A DNA stretch of 47,075 bases, from the NCBI RefSeq assembly GCF_002102255.1, contig NZ_LQPH01000169.1, forward strand, positions 1 to 47,075. Reading direction: 5' to 3'. This document shows positions 25,333 to 34,151 of this stretch, in pieces (the first letter of the stretch is position 1; the number at the start of each line of letters is the position of its first letter). Made by a program: the position numbers and the translations under genes. The notes beneath the pieces are model-generated. The model was not told the origin of the DNA. It saw only the letters and a program-made list of their open reading frames with translations, and did not search any database. Source of the DNA: Mycobacterium nebraskense (GTDB taxonomy: Bacteria > Actinomycetota > Actinomycetes > Mycobacteriales > Mycobacteriaceae).

Positions 25333-25338
25333 AAGCTA
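25333..25338 (-). promoter_or_regulatory. -10 element of the FkbM gene
   Basis: Reverse-strand TAGCTT; the predicted +1 at 25326 leaves a 2-nt leader before ATG 25324. Confidence 0.4.
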
Positions 25339-25425
25339 TCACGGCAATACGCGAGCATCCCCTGCGTTCGATGAATAGCGGTGGTACACAACGTCGGTCC
25401 GCGCCGAAATTCGGGGCTGTTTCGC

Positions 25426-25455
25426 TTGCCCATAGCATTGAACGTGCCGTAGGTT
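25426..25455 (+). promoter_or_regulatory. Promoter of the methyltransferase-GT4 unit
   Basis: TTGCCC (25426-25431), an 18-nt spacer and TAGGTT (25450-25455), giving a +1 near 25462 and a leader of about 55 nt containing GGAGGG before GTG 25517. Confidence 0.45.
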
Positions 25456-25516
25456 CTCCATTGTCCCTCGGGTGTCTGCTCAAGGCGCGGGACATGCTCG
25501 GGAGGGTTTGATAGGC

Positions 25517-26338
25517 GTGCTGTGCCGCATCTGCAGTTCCCGCACCAGTCTGGCGTTCACGCACAAAGTTCTCGCCAGATACGACTGCAAGTACTACTTC
25601 TGCGACAACTGCGGCGGCCTGCAAACCGAAGAGCCGTATTGGCTGGATGAGGCCTATGCGAGCCCCATCGCGGCGGCGGACACCACCATGCTGTGGCGCA
25701 ATCAGTACCTCGCGCGGGCGATGTCGGTGCTGCTGTACTTCTTGTTCGATCGCCGCGGCCGGTTCCTCGACGCGGCCGGGGGTTACGGTGTTTTCACCCG
25801 CCTCATGCGGGACATCGGCTTCGACTACTACTGGACCGACAAGCACTCGCCCAACCTGACCGCGCAAGGCTTCGAGGCGGACGCGGGCCCCGGACCGCCG
25901 TACACGGCCGTCACCGCCTTCGAAGTGATGGAGCATCTCACCGACCCGGTCGGATTCGTTGCCGAACTGCTGGAGACCACCGGCACCGACACGATCGTTT
26001 TCACGACCGAAGTGTTTGACGGCGGGCCCCCGCCTCCCGAGGAATGGATGTATTACGCCTTTGCCACCGGCCAGCACATCACCTTCTATCAGAAGTCGAC
26101 TTTGGAGTTCATCGGAAAGCAATTCGGCATGCAGTTCCACACCTCCAAGACACGGTGGTGGCAGCTCGGGGGCATGGGTCTGCACATCTGGACACGGGCG
26201 AAAATCAATCCGCTGGCCTGGCGACTGCTCGCCTCGCCGCGCATCACCAGCCTTCTGGAGGGCTTCCCACGACGCGCGCTTCAGACACGGATGTGGACCG
26301 ACGCCGACGTCTTCCTACAGGCCGACAAAGAGCAATGA
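25517..26338 (+). CDS. SAM-dependent methyltransferase with N-terminal four-cysteine zinc motif
   Basis: A 273-residue class I methyltransferase. The N-terminus has C3, C6, C29 and C32 (CRIC and CDNC), a likely zinc-binding segment like that of sugar C-methyltransferases. SAM motif I is FLDAAGGYGVFTRLM, and TAFEVMEHLTDP is the usual post-motif. Candidate substrates are a nucleotide sugar or a lipid-linked glycan. GTG 25517 has GGAGGG at 10-nt spacing and places the first cysteine at residue 3; the ORF opens earlier (GTG 25472, TTG 25508). Its stop overlaps the following GT4 start (ATGA). Confidence 0.8.
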   Translation: MLCRICSSRTSLAFTHKVLARYDCKYYFCDNCGGLQTEEPYWLDEAYASPIAAADTTMLWRNQYLARAMSVLLYFLFDRRGRFLDAAGGYGVFTRLMRDIGFDYYWTDKHSPNLTAQGFEADAGPGPPYTAVTAFEVMEHLTDPVGFVAELLETTGTDTIVFTTEVFDGGPPPPEEWMYYAFATGQHITFYQKSTLEFIGKQFGMQFHTSKTRWWQLGGMGLHIWTRAKINPLAWRLLASPRITSLLEGFPRRALQTRMWTDADVFLQADKEQ

Positions 26339-27393
26339 AATCGCCGCGGGTGCTTTGGCTTTCACCGTGGACGCGGCCGGCGGTGCGGGTGCAGGCCGAA
26401 GGGCTGTTGCGGCGAGGCGCCGACGTGCTACTGGTGACCTCCGACCGGCACCCGGAGTCTGATGCCGCCCGCGATTACGAGCTGGTGCTCGATCCGCGGT
26501 TCAAGACGGCCGCGACCTGGCCCCCCACCTTGAAGGCCTGGCGTCGCATCCGGCAGTACCGGCCCGACGTCGTCATCGCCGAGATCGTCCGCGATCCACG
26601 CTGGATCGCGCTGGCCGGGTGGGTTCCCCGCATCCAGGTGGTGCACGACGACCAGCCGCACGACCCCGGCGAACAGGTTCCGTCCTACGAACGCGCGGTA
26701 TTCGACCGGTGGGGCGCCCGCTCGGCGGCCACCATCACCTACAGCGAGTACGTCGCGGCAGCCGTCGCCGCGCGCCGCGACGTCGCCGGCACACCCGTGC
26801 ATGTCGTGCCGCTCGCCAGTGATATTGACCCGCACCGGGTTCCACCGTTCGTGGGACCCGAAGGACGCCGCGACTTCGTCATGTTCGGAAGGCTCAACCC
26901 CTACAAGAACGTCGACGTGGTGCTCGAGGCGTGGCAGCGCCACATCGTCGGCGGCGGCTGGCGCGGTGACAACCTGGTGCTCATCGGTGACGGGTCACTG
27001 GACGCCGGCGCGCTGCCCAAACACACACGCTGGCGCAACGGCAGCTACCGCTACGCCGATGTCATCCCGACACTGGCCGCGGCGAAAGGTTCGGTCTCCC
27101 ATTACCGGCGCGCGTCACAAAGCGGCGTGCAGGTGCTCTCGATGCAGCTGGGGGTGATGCCGATCGTGTCCACGGCCGGTGGTCTGCCCGAGTACCAGCC
27201 GCCGGGCTGTCCGCCGATCGGTGTCGACGACGTCGCCGGAGTCGCCGCCGCCTTCGACCTGTTGGCCGACCCGGCCGCCGCGGCGCAGCGCGGCGCCGAG
27301 GCGGCGCGCTACTACGCCCAGCACTGCGACGTCGACATCGTCGCCGAGCGGTTTCTGGATATCATCGCCGAGGTGCTGGCCAGTCGCCGCTGA
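26335..27393 (+). CDS. GT4-family glycosyltransferase
   Basis: A 352-residue GT-B fold enzyme. It has RVLWLSPWTRPAVRVQAEGLLRRGADVLLV at the N-terminal Rossmann start (shown here in part), VMFGRLNPYKNVDVVLEAW as the donor-domain strand, and VQVLSMQLGVMPIVSTAGGLPEYQ in place of the usual EX7E region. The first glutamate of EX7E appears replaced (SGVQVLSM), so the donor site may differ from typical GT4. It overlaps the methyltransferase gene by 4 bp and ends 5 bp from the convergent GMC oxidoreductase gene. Likely adds a sugar to the repeat unit; specificity is unknown. Confidence 0.85.
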   Translation: MKSPRVLWLSPWTRPAVRVQAEGLLRRGADVLLVTSDRHPESDAARDYELVLDPRFKTAATWPPTLKAWRRIRQYRPDVVIAEIVRDPRWIALAGWVPRIQVVHDDQPHDPGEQVPSYERAVFDRWGARSAATITYSEYVAAAVAARRDVAGTPVHVVPLASDIDPHRVPPFVGPEGRRDFVMFGRLNPYKNVDVVLEAWQRHIVGGGWRGDNLVLIGDGSLDAGALPKHTRWRNGSYRYADVIPTLAAAKGSVSHYRRASQSGVQVLSMQLGVMPIVSTAGGLPEYQPPGCPPIGVDDVAGVAAAFDLLADPAAAAQRGAEAARYYAQHCDVDIVAERFLDIIAEVLASRR

Positions 27394-27398
27394 ATTGC

Positions 27399-29102
27399 TC
27401 AAGCAGTCCTGGAATCTGGACGCCCGCAAGCCCTTCGCGCCTTCTTGAGGCGGTCGGCGAGCCGGACGCCCAGCGCGATTCCGAGCAGCGTCGGGTTGGC
27501 CTGACTCGATGTCGGCAGGACCGATGTGCTCGCCACGTACAACCCGCGCACGCCGTGGACCTGTAGGTCCGAGTCGACGACGCCGCCTTCCGGAGTGCTC
27601 GACATGCGCGTCGTTCCGGCCTGGTGGTAGCCGGCGTGACCGCCCAAGAACTCGCGTACCGAACCCTCGACGTCCTCGGTCAGCCATTCCACGCGTCCGG
27701 CAGCGTGGCGGCGAAGGTGTTCATCGATGGCGGCGATGACCGTGCGCACGCTCTCGTAGTCGGTGTCGGAGAAGCGGATATGGGTGCGGATCCTGCGCAT
27801 GCCGAGGGCGTCGCGGTCGTCGGCGAGCTCGACCCGGCTTTCCCAGTGCGGGAGATGCTCGCCGTGGTAGTGCAGCAGATACCGATTGTCGGCGCTCCTC
27901 ACGAAAAAGCCCGGCGCCTTGCGGCCCCTGCGGAAGAACCGGGCGTAGGAGAACGTGAGCGCGAAGCGGATCGACGGGAACAGGTCACGCACGATGTTGC
28001 GCAGGTGCGCGAGGATTTGCGGCGGGCCGTCGGTATGAGTGTGCTTGGCGCGGATGGCCTCCGCGAGCAGGAACCGGCCGACCGGGGAGATCAGCGTGAG
28101 ATAGACCCCGGACAGGATCCCGCTTCCGTGGCCTGGGTCGCTGATCGGCGGATTGACCAGCCACACAGCGGCATTCGGCAACCCGGCTTCGCGCTGCAGG
28201 CGCGGGTCGAGGGTGAAGCGCCGGCGGACGTACACCCCGTCGCTGTCCCGCTCGTAGGCGTAGCTGACCTGATCGGTGGTGAACTGCACGCGCGCGACCC
28301 GGCCTTCGACGTGGGACATGTACCAGCGTCCGAGGTGGCCGCCCGCGTTTCCCAGCCCCGCCGGATGGTGTCGGTCCGATGCGAGCAGCAAGCGGGTGGC
28401 CTCCAAACCGCCGGTCGCGATGACGTAGTCCGCCGCGACCACTCTCCCCCGGCGGCCGTCGAGCGTCTTGATCACGAGGTGGTCGACGGAGTCACCGGCC
28501 GGCGTGGTCACTATTTCGGTGCAGGTGAGCCCGGTCCACAAGGTGAGGGAAGGGGCGTCGCGCAGGGCGCTCCGGTACTCGCGCCCGAAACGCGTCGGCA
28601 AGGCCCAGCGCTCGAGATCGGTTGTGCGCACGTCGCCGTCGGGGAGCCCGGCGATCATGTCTCGGTGCGCCAGCTCCGGGATATCGCGCGCGTTGAATGC
28701 CGCCCGCCCGCACGCCGCCCAATCACAGGCCCGTTGCAGGTACGGCTCGACGTCCTCATACCGGATCGGCCAGGGCGCCTGCGCGGTGAGCGGGCGGTCC
28801 TCGAAGTCGATGGGGTCGAACTTGACGCAGCGGCCACCCCAGAGCGCCGTGGTCCCGCCGACCTGCCGACGAATCATCAGCTCACCACGCGCATGGAGGT
28901 CGTCGTCCTGCCGTGAATCAAGCGCGGACAACTCTTGGGCCGCTTCGTCTTTGCGCTCCAGTCCGCTTTCGATCAGCGCCACCTGGACGCCGGATCGCGC
29001 GAGTTCCAGCGCCGTCGCGATGCCGATCGCGCCAGCCCCGACGACCACCACGTCGGTCTCGATCGTCGTGTCGGGGCCGAAATCCCGCGGTCCACGGATC
29101 AC
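27399..29102 (-). CDS. GMC-family FAD oxidoreductase
   Basis: A 567-residue flavoprotein. The N-terminal FAD Rossmann motif is VVVVGAGAIGIATALELARSG with ESG after it. The conserved GGTTALWGGRC segment follows near residue 85, and the C-terminal GMC_oxred_C block has the catalytic-type HQAGTTRM and the late NPTLLGIALG. Family members oxidise alcohol groups of sugars, sterols or choline. GTG 29102 overlaps the stop of the upstream aldo/keto reductase (GTGA). It is the last gene of the five-gene reverse operon. Probably oxidises a sugar hydroxyl, with the neighbouring reductase acting on the resulting carbonyl; this is inference. Confidence 0.88.
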   Translation of the reverse strand: MIRGPRDFGPDTTIETDVVVVGAGAIGIATALELARSGVQVALIESGLERKDEAAQELSALDSRQDDDLHARGELMIRRQVGGTTALWGGRCVKFDPIDFEDRPLTAQAPWPIRYEDVEPYLQRACDWAACGRAAFNARDIPELAHRDMIAGLPDGDVRTTDLERWALPTRFGREYRSALRDAPSLTLWTGLTCTEIVTTPAGDSVDHLVIKTLDGRRGRVVAADYVIATGGLEATRLLLASDRHHPAGLGNAGGHLGRWYMSHVEGRVARVQFTTDQVSYAYERDSDGVYVRRRFTLDPRLQREAGLPNAAVWLVNPPISDPGHGSGILSGVYLTLISPVGRFLLAEAIRAKHTHTDGPPQILAHLRNIVRDLFPSIRFALTFSYARFFRRGRKAPGFFVRSADNRYLLHYHGEHLPHWESRVELADDRDALGMRRIRTHIRFSDTDYESVRTVIAAIDEHLRRHAAGRVEWLTEDVEGSVREFLGGHAGYHQAGTTRMSSTPEGGVVDSDLQVHGVRGLYVASTSVLPTSSQANPTLLGIALGVRLADRLKKARRACGRPDSRTA

Positions 29103-30058
29103 GCGGCAGCACCCCCGCGCACCTCCGCGACGAGGGCGAGGAACCGCGCCAGGGTTTCCGCGTCCGGCGGCGCCGAGACGGCGCCGGCGGCTTCGGCGAC
29201 CCGTCGTGGGTTGGTGGTGCTGTAAAGGATTGCACGGCAACCCGTTGCGGCGGCGGAAGAGCCCAGGATCAGCTTTGGCAACACACCGGGAGCGAGCGGA
29301 TCGAGGTGGAGTGCCTCGCGCCAGCGTCCCGCCAAGTGCGGGTCGACCCGCAGCGCTGCCGAGAGCGCCGCGTACGACCGTTGCAGCACACCGAACGCGA
29401 GATCCGCCGGGCGCGGCGACGGATTGAGCAGGTCGGCGCGCACCTGGCTCACCCCCTCGGGCGCGAATGCCTCGGCGAAATCCACCTCGAGCCCCTCGTC
29501 CTGCGAGACGCCCCAGGCGCGAATCTTTCCCTGCTGGCGGGCGCGTTCGAAGAATTGGCGCAGCTCACCACTGGCCACGGTGTCTCCCGGCTGCGGCCCG
29601 TGGACAAACAAAATGTCAACGTAGTCGACCCCCAGCGCCGCGAGACTCTCGTCGAGACTGCGGGTCGCGGTGGCCGCGTCGTAAACGCGGCCCGTCCCTG
29701 GTGTCGCCTGCTGCCGCTTGACGGCGCGCCGAAGCGCCGGCGCCTTGCGCAGCAGTGCGCGAGCCGGAGCCTGAAACCGGCCGAGGCGCCGGGCAACCCC
29801 GCCGACATCGATACCGAATTTGGTTGCGACGGTGACGGTGTCGCGCGGGACGGTCCGCAGGAACGCCCCGAGCTCCGCCTCCGCCCTTCCCAGCCCGTAC
29901 ATCCGCGCGGTGTCGAAGTGTGTGATGCCGTTGTCCACCGCGGCGCCCAGCACGGCCATCCGTTCCTTGCGGGACGGCGATTGCATCAAAGCGCCGCATC
30001 CGAAGCCCACCGCACTCACCCTCAACCGCGGTCCCTCGAGCTCAACCTGCTCCAACAC
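29099..30058 (-). CDS. Aldo/keto reductase
   Basis: A 319-residue NADPH-dependent TIM-barrel reductase. The catalytic tetrad can be placed: Asp and Tyr in FDTARMYGLG (about residues 48-54), Lys in VATKFG (about 80) and His in ILFVHGP. The C-terminal ASSAAATG...LYSTTNP region would bind the cofactor phosphate. GTG 30058 lies within the 3' end of the upstream GT4 gene (17-bp overlap), and the stop overlaps the GMC gene start. It may act on keto-sugars made by the GMC enzyme or on a nucleotide sugar. Confidence 0.9.
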   Translation of the reverse strand: MLEQVELEGPRLRVSAVGFGCGALMQSPSRKERMAVLGAAVDNGITHFDTARMYGLGRAEAELGAFLRTVPRDTVTVATKFGIDVGGVARRLGRFQAPARALLRKAPALRRAVKRQQATPGTGRVYDAATATRSLDESLAALGVDYVDILFVHGPQPGDTVASGELRQFFERARQQGKIRAWGVSQDEGLEVDFAEAFAPEGVSQVRADLLNPSPRPADLAFGVLQRSYAALSAALRVDPHLAGRWREALHLDPLAPGVLPKLILGSSAAATGCRAILYSTTNPRRVAEAAGAVSAPPDAETLARFLALVAEVRGGAAA

Positions 30059-31055
30059 CGCAACCCTCGTAGATCTTGCGCAACTCCGCGTCGATGATCT
30101 GCGGGCTCCGCGTCGCCACTATGTGTTCCTGACCCCGCCGCCCGTCACGCTCGGCCAAATCCGGGTCGCGCAAGTACCGGCCGATCGCCGCCGCCAACGC
30201 GGGCGCGTCACCGACGGGGACGAGCATGCCCGGGTCCGACGCGAGCTCCGGTGTACCGCCGACGGGGGTCGCCACGAACGGTCGCGCGCCGGCGAGAGCC
30301 TCGGTCAGGATCATCGGCATTCCCTCGGCGCACGACGGGAGCGTCACCACGCGGACCGACCGGAGCAGCTCACGCACCTCGTCCGGATGTACCGGGGGCT
30401 CGACGGTCAGACGCTCCGTTGGCGGCGGCGTGTAATCGTCGACGACTCCGACTATGCGACAACGCCCTTCGATGCCCTGGGCGAGGAGCAGCCGCCACGC
30501 CGCGACCAGCGTGTCGACACCCTTGCGGCGACCGATGGTGCCCGCGAATAGCACCACGGGCGGTGTCGAGCCGGCTCCGGGCGCGTCTCGGTCGATGGCG
30601 ATCGGGTTGGCCACGACCGACACCGCCACCGAGGGCGCAACCCATTTCGCGGCGGCGCGCGCTTCCTCCGACAAGACGATGACATGGTCCGCCTTCCTCA
30701 GCGTGGCCCCCACGAAGCGGGGGTGCGACCGGGAGAACTGGGGAAAGTCGGAGCCGTGGATGGTGACGATGGTCCGGAAACCTCGCGCCCTCGCGAGTCG
30801 AATCAGCGGCCCTTCGCGCAACCAGGCGCCGCCATTCGACATATGGAAGTGCACGATGCTGCTGCGCGGGGCCCGAGCCAGCGCCGCCCCCGCGCGCGCG
30901 GTGAGCAACAGGTTCTTGGCGTGGTGGCGTCCGTTCCACGTCGACAGGACGCGGATCTCGTCGGCGCCGATGCTGTTGTCGCGGATGACTCGGATTACCG
31001 ACTGCGTCCCGCCGAAGCTGTACATGTCGGGCCCGACGTGCGTGACCGCAATCAT
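30042..31055 (-). CDS. GT4-family glycosyltransferase
   Basis: A 337-residue GT-B enzyme. The N-terminus IAVTHVGPDMYSFGGTQSVIR has the acceptor-domain glycine loop, FAGTIGRRKGVDTLVAAW begins the donor domain, and PSCAEGMPMILTEALAGARPFVATPVGG is the EX7E motif with both glutamates. The open frame runs upstream to 31352, but ATG 31055 overlaps the Wzy-like stop (ATGA) and gives the family N-terminus. Third gene of the reverse operon; predicted to build the polysaccharide repeat unit on the cytoplasmic face. Confidence 0.93.
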   Translation of the reverse strand: MIAVTHVGPDMYSFGGTQSVIRVIRDNSIGADEIRVLSTWNGRHHAKNLLLTARAGAALARAPRSSIVHFHMSNGGAWLREGPLIRLARARGFRTIVTIHGSDFPQFSRSHPRFVGATLRKADHVIVLSEEARAAAKWVAPSVAVSVVANPIAIDRDAPGAGSTPPVVLFAGTIGRRKGVDTLVAAWRLLLAQGIEGRCRIVGVVDDYTPPPTERLTVEPPVHPDEVRELLRSVRVVTLPSCAEGMPMILTEALAGARPFVATPVGGTPELASDPGMLVPVGDAPALAAAIGRYLRDPDLAERDGRRGQEHIVATRSPQIIDAELRKIYEGCGVGAG

Positions 31056-32530
31056 TTTCGGCCAACAGCAACCAGCGCCGGTGCGGGGTCGGCGTCCGCA
31101 TGGACCGCTTCCTGGTTCCGGCGCCGTAGGCCGGCGAATCCCATGGCCGTTCCGAGGGTCAGACCCAATGCCAGTGCGTCCATGGGCATTTCGGGCAGCG
31201 GCCAGACGGCGGATATCGCGAGCAGACCGGCGCAGACCGCCGCGCTGATCTTCGCCGGCACCGTCGCGCAGCGCAGCGCCCTGACAATCGGTGTCAACGC
31301 GAACCACGCGAACGCGGCCATACCCACCGCCCCGGCCTTGGCCAGCCACCATTGGTAGAAGAGGTGGGAGTAGGTGGGGCCCAGCGTCCAGGCGAAGGCC
31401 TTTGGATCGTTTCCGGACGGCAGCTGGTAGGCATAGCCCAGGCCATGGCCGAACACCGGTGCCTGCGCGATCGCGGCGTTGAGTCGGGCGACTTCCCGCA
31501 GCCGGTCAAGCGTCGATTCGTCGGTGGCGAGCGCACTAGCCGAAACCCCGCCGAACACCCGCTGATTGAACGCGGTGAACTGATCACTGAGCCAAGACCC
31601 CGCCTCCGAATGCTGCAGCAAAAACAGCGATCCCGGCAATATCAGCGCGGCCACGCCCGCGCTGACCGCGGCGACGATGGCCGAACGGCGCAGGGCCCGC
31701 CAGCCGAAGTTGGCGAAGAAGGCGACAGTCGCACCCACCGCCACGGCGATCAGCGTGTTCCGCGAGAAGGCCAGCAACGAGATGATCAACGCCGGCGGCC
31801 CGAAGGCGAGGTACGTCACGGGCCGGACGCGGCCGATGATCGACGCGGCGACCAGAGCGGTCAGCGCGGCGGTGGCCGGCGTTTGGGTGGACAGGACGAT
31901 TCGTAGCGCCTGGCCGGCACCCGTGGCCCCCTCCAGGCTTTCGGCCCGGCCGGCCAGCCGGATGGCATGCAACGAACTGAAAATCGCCATGGCCGCCGAA
32001 AACCACAGCGTCACGACCATCACGCGCATGCAGAACTTGAGGTAACCGGCGTACACGATCAAGAGCGCCAGCACGAACCCGATGACCATCTCGATCAAGG
32101 TCGTCGATTCATGCAGCACCATCGTGGTGTCATGTCCCATCTGAAACCCGACCACGGTGAAGTACAGGACCGTCAACACGAACATCCCCGGCAGCAGGAA
32201 ATCCTTGAACCGCGGCCTGACGATCGGGATGAGGTAGCCGATCGCCAGCACCGCGGCCACCTGGTACACGTAGATCGCCACCGGCCCAATCACTTTGCCG
32301 ACGTGCAAACCTTCCGGAAGCGCCGCGAACGCCAGGAACAGCGTCACCCCCGCCATCCCCTCGCGTTTTACCCAGTACAGAACCAGGCAGAACGTCGCGG
32401 CGATCAGCAACGCCCCCTCGGTGGTTCGCCGCACCGAGAGCACTCCAAAGATGAAGCACCCGAACAGGAAGACCGCCAGCAGGACGCCATCTACCGCGAG
32501 GCGATGGCGACCGGGCAGGTACGGGATCAC
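31052..32530 (-). CDS. Wzy-like O-antigen polymerase/ligase membrane protein
   Basis: A 492-residue polytopic membrane protein with about 11-12 hydrophobic segments and one large extracytoplasmic loop (about residues 320-400). Just after the loop comes GHGLGYAYQLPSG...YSHLFYQWWLAKAGAVGMAAF, the O-antigen ligase/Wzy_C pattern with a conserved histidine and glycines. It is expected to polymerise lipid-linked repeat units outside the membrane, or ligate the glycan to an acceptor. GTG 32530 overlaps the Wzz/Wzc-like stop (GTGA), and its own stop overlaps the GT4 start. Sequence alone cannot separate polymerase from ligase; the neighbouring chain-length regulator favours polymerase. Confidence 0.88.
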   Translation of the reverse strand: MIPYLPGRHRLAVDGVLLAVFLFGCFIFGVLSVRRTTEGALLIAATFCLVLYWVKREGMAGVTLFLAFAALPEGLHVGKVIGPVAIYVYQVAAVLAIGYLIPIVRPRFKDFLLPGMFVLTVLYFTVVGFQMGHDTTMVLHESTTLIEMVIGFVLALLIVYAGYLKFCMRVMVVTLWFSAAMAIFSSLHAIRLAGRAESLEGATGAGQALRIVLSTQTPATAALTALVAASIIGRVRPVTYLAFGPPALIISLLAFSRNTLIAVAVGATVAFFANFGWRALRRSAIVAAVSAGVAALILPGSLFLLQHSEAGSWLSDQFTAFNQRVFGGVSASALATDESTLDRLREVARLNAAIAQAPVFGHGLGYAYQLPSGNDPKAFAWTLGPTYSHLFYQWWLAKAGAVGMAAFAWFALTPIVRALRCATVPAKISAAVCAGLLAISAVWPLPEMPMDALALGLTLGTAMGFAGLRRRNQEAVHADADPAPALVAVGRK

Positions 32531-33984
32531 GTTGGCCTGCTGACCTTCGCCCGGTAGGTCTTGGCTGCGGCTTTGATGTGCAGGGACGGCCGCGCGTCGG
32601 TCAGCACGGTGCCGACGACCTGCGCGCCGGCCGAGCGAAGGGCGGTCAGCGCGTCGTTGAGTTCGTCGGCGGTAGTCCGGCGCGCCCGCACCACCAACAC
32701 GGTGGCCGACACGGCGCCTGACAGCAGGCCGCTGTCCGGCGTCGCCAGCACCGGCGGGCCGTCTACCACGATCCGGTCGAAACGTGACGACAAGTCCAGC
32801 AGCACCCTGTCGATCACCTCCGGCAGAAACGCGCTGCAGGGCGGGGTTTCGCGGCGGGCGGACCGCGACGCGAGGATGAACAGCTTGGCGATCGGCGTGG
32901 GTTTCACGGCTTCCGCGGCGACCTCTGGGTTGGCCAGCGCGTTGGCCAGTCCCTCCCCCGACTCGACCCGCAGCAGACCGGCGATCACGTGCCGGCGCGT
33001 ATCGCCCTCGACGAGTAGCACGTCTTCGCCGATTTCCGCCAGTGCCAGCGACAGGTTCAGCGCCGTGGTCGTGGTTCCCTCCCCACCGAAGGGCGCCGCC
33101 ACCAGCACTCGGCGGGCCTCGGGCCCCACCGCCCTGAGCAGCCGGGCGCGCAAGCCCCGCACGGCGTCGTCGAGCGCGGAGTCGACGCCGAACCGCGGTG
33201 TGTTCCCCCGCCTGCCGGGTAGTTCGGCCAAAGTCGGCAGGCCCGAAAGCTGTTCCAACTTCTCCCGAGAGCGCACCGTGCGATCGCTGGCCTCACGGGC
33301 CACCGCCACCGCGATGGCCAGGAGGATTCCGGCGATGAACCCCATCGCCATGTTGCGCACCGGCACCGGCGTGACGGGGTGATCGGGCACCCGGGGCGCC
33401 TCCACCACCCGCGCCCTGGCCACCGGCAAGGGTTTGGCGGCCGGTTGGCCGGGCGCCTCCGACGGTGGGGTCGGCGGCGGAGTCGGCTCGCCGACATCAG
33501 GCCGCTGGCCCGGGGTCACCGGCACGGGCCGGCCGTTCGGACCCGTCGTCGCACCGAGAGTCGGCACCAGCGCGGCGAACTGATCGGCCATCGCTCCCGC
33601 CAGCGCCGCGGCGCGGTTCGGGTCGGTGTCTTTGACGGTGATCGTGAAAAGCTGGGATTTGGCAGTGTATTTCACCTGGGTTTGGGTCACCAGGGTGTCG
33701 GCGCTGATCGGGACCTGAAGCTGGTTGACCGCGCGCTCGGCCACCGTCCGTCCGCCGGCGATTTGCGCGTAGGACGACAACCGTTCCTGCGCGGTCAGCG
33801 TGCCGTTGTACAACTCGGTGAGGTCCGTAGCGCCGGGAAACGAAATCAGGATGGTGGCCGTCGACTGGTAATGCTTCGTCTGCAATGCCGTGACCGCCGC
33901 GGCGCCGATCGTGCACGCCAGCAACGCCCCCAAGGCGAGTTTCCAGTGCGTGAGCAGAGTCCGGACAAAGGTGCGGAAATCCAT
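32527..33984 (-). CDS. Wzz/Wzc-like chain-length regulator fused to a P-loop kinase-like domain
   Basis: A 485-residue polysaccharide copolymerase. The Wzz domain has TM1 (about 16-35), an extracytoplasmic region ending in a Pro-rich stretch (about 157-210) and TM2 (about 212-230). The cytoplasmic half (about 270-470) is a BY-kinase/CapB-like domain. Walker A reads GGEGTTTT (300-307), so the invariant lysine is threonine T304. Walker A' is VLLVEGDTR (E326, D328), and Walker B is IVVDGPP (D408). No C-terminal tyrosine cluster exists (one Tyr, about 477). It probably sets chain length without classical autokinase activity. First gene of the reverse operon; the ATG is preceded by AGAGAGGTTAG. 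Confidence 0.9.
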   Translation of the reverse strand: MDFRTFVRTLLTHWKLALGALLACTIGAAAVTALQTKHYQSTATILISFPGATDLTELYNGTLTAQERLSSYAQIAGGRTVAERAVNQLQVPISADTLVTQTQVKYTAKSQLFTITVKDTDPNRAAALAGAMADQFAALVPTLGATTGPNGRPVPVTPGQRPDVGEPTPPPTPPSEAPGQPAAKPLPVARARVVEAPRVPDHPVTPVPVRNMAMGFIAGILLAIAVAVAREASDRTVRSREKLEQLSGLPTLAELPGRRGNTPRFGVDSALDDAVRGLRARLLRAVGPEARRVLVAAPFGGEGTTTTALNLSLALAEIGEDVLLVEGDTRRHVIAGLLRVESGEGLANALANPEVAAEAVKPTPIAKLFILASRSARRETPPCSAFLPEVIDRVLLDLSSRFDRIVVDGPPVLATPDSGLLSGAVSATVLVVRARRTTADELNDALTALRSAGAQVVGTVLTDARPSLHIKAAAKTYRAKVSRPT

Positions 33985-34151
33985 CCACTAACCTCTCTGG
34001 AACGACGCCACGCAAATAGCGTCGAATTGATTTGCTTTGCACCCTCCGCGCAAAGCCCGGTGCAGCACATTATGCAGCATCTCCATGCAGCACAGTCCCA
34101 ATCGCAATGAGTTGCCGTCCGCGCGATCGACGCATTTGCTGGCGGCCACGA

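Noticed and set aside
32527..33984. Frameshift or pseudogene explanation for the missing Walker A lysine
   Set aside because: The frame is continuous through the P-loop, Walker B is intact and the gene overlaps properly with the next, so a substitution in a functional gene is more likely.
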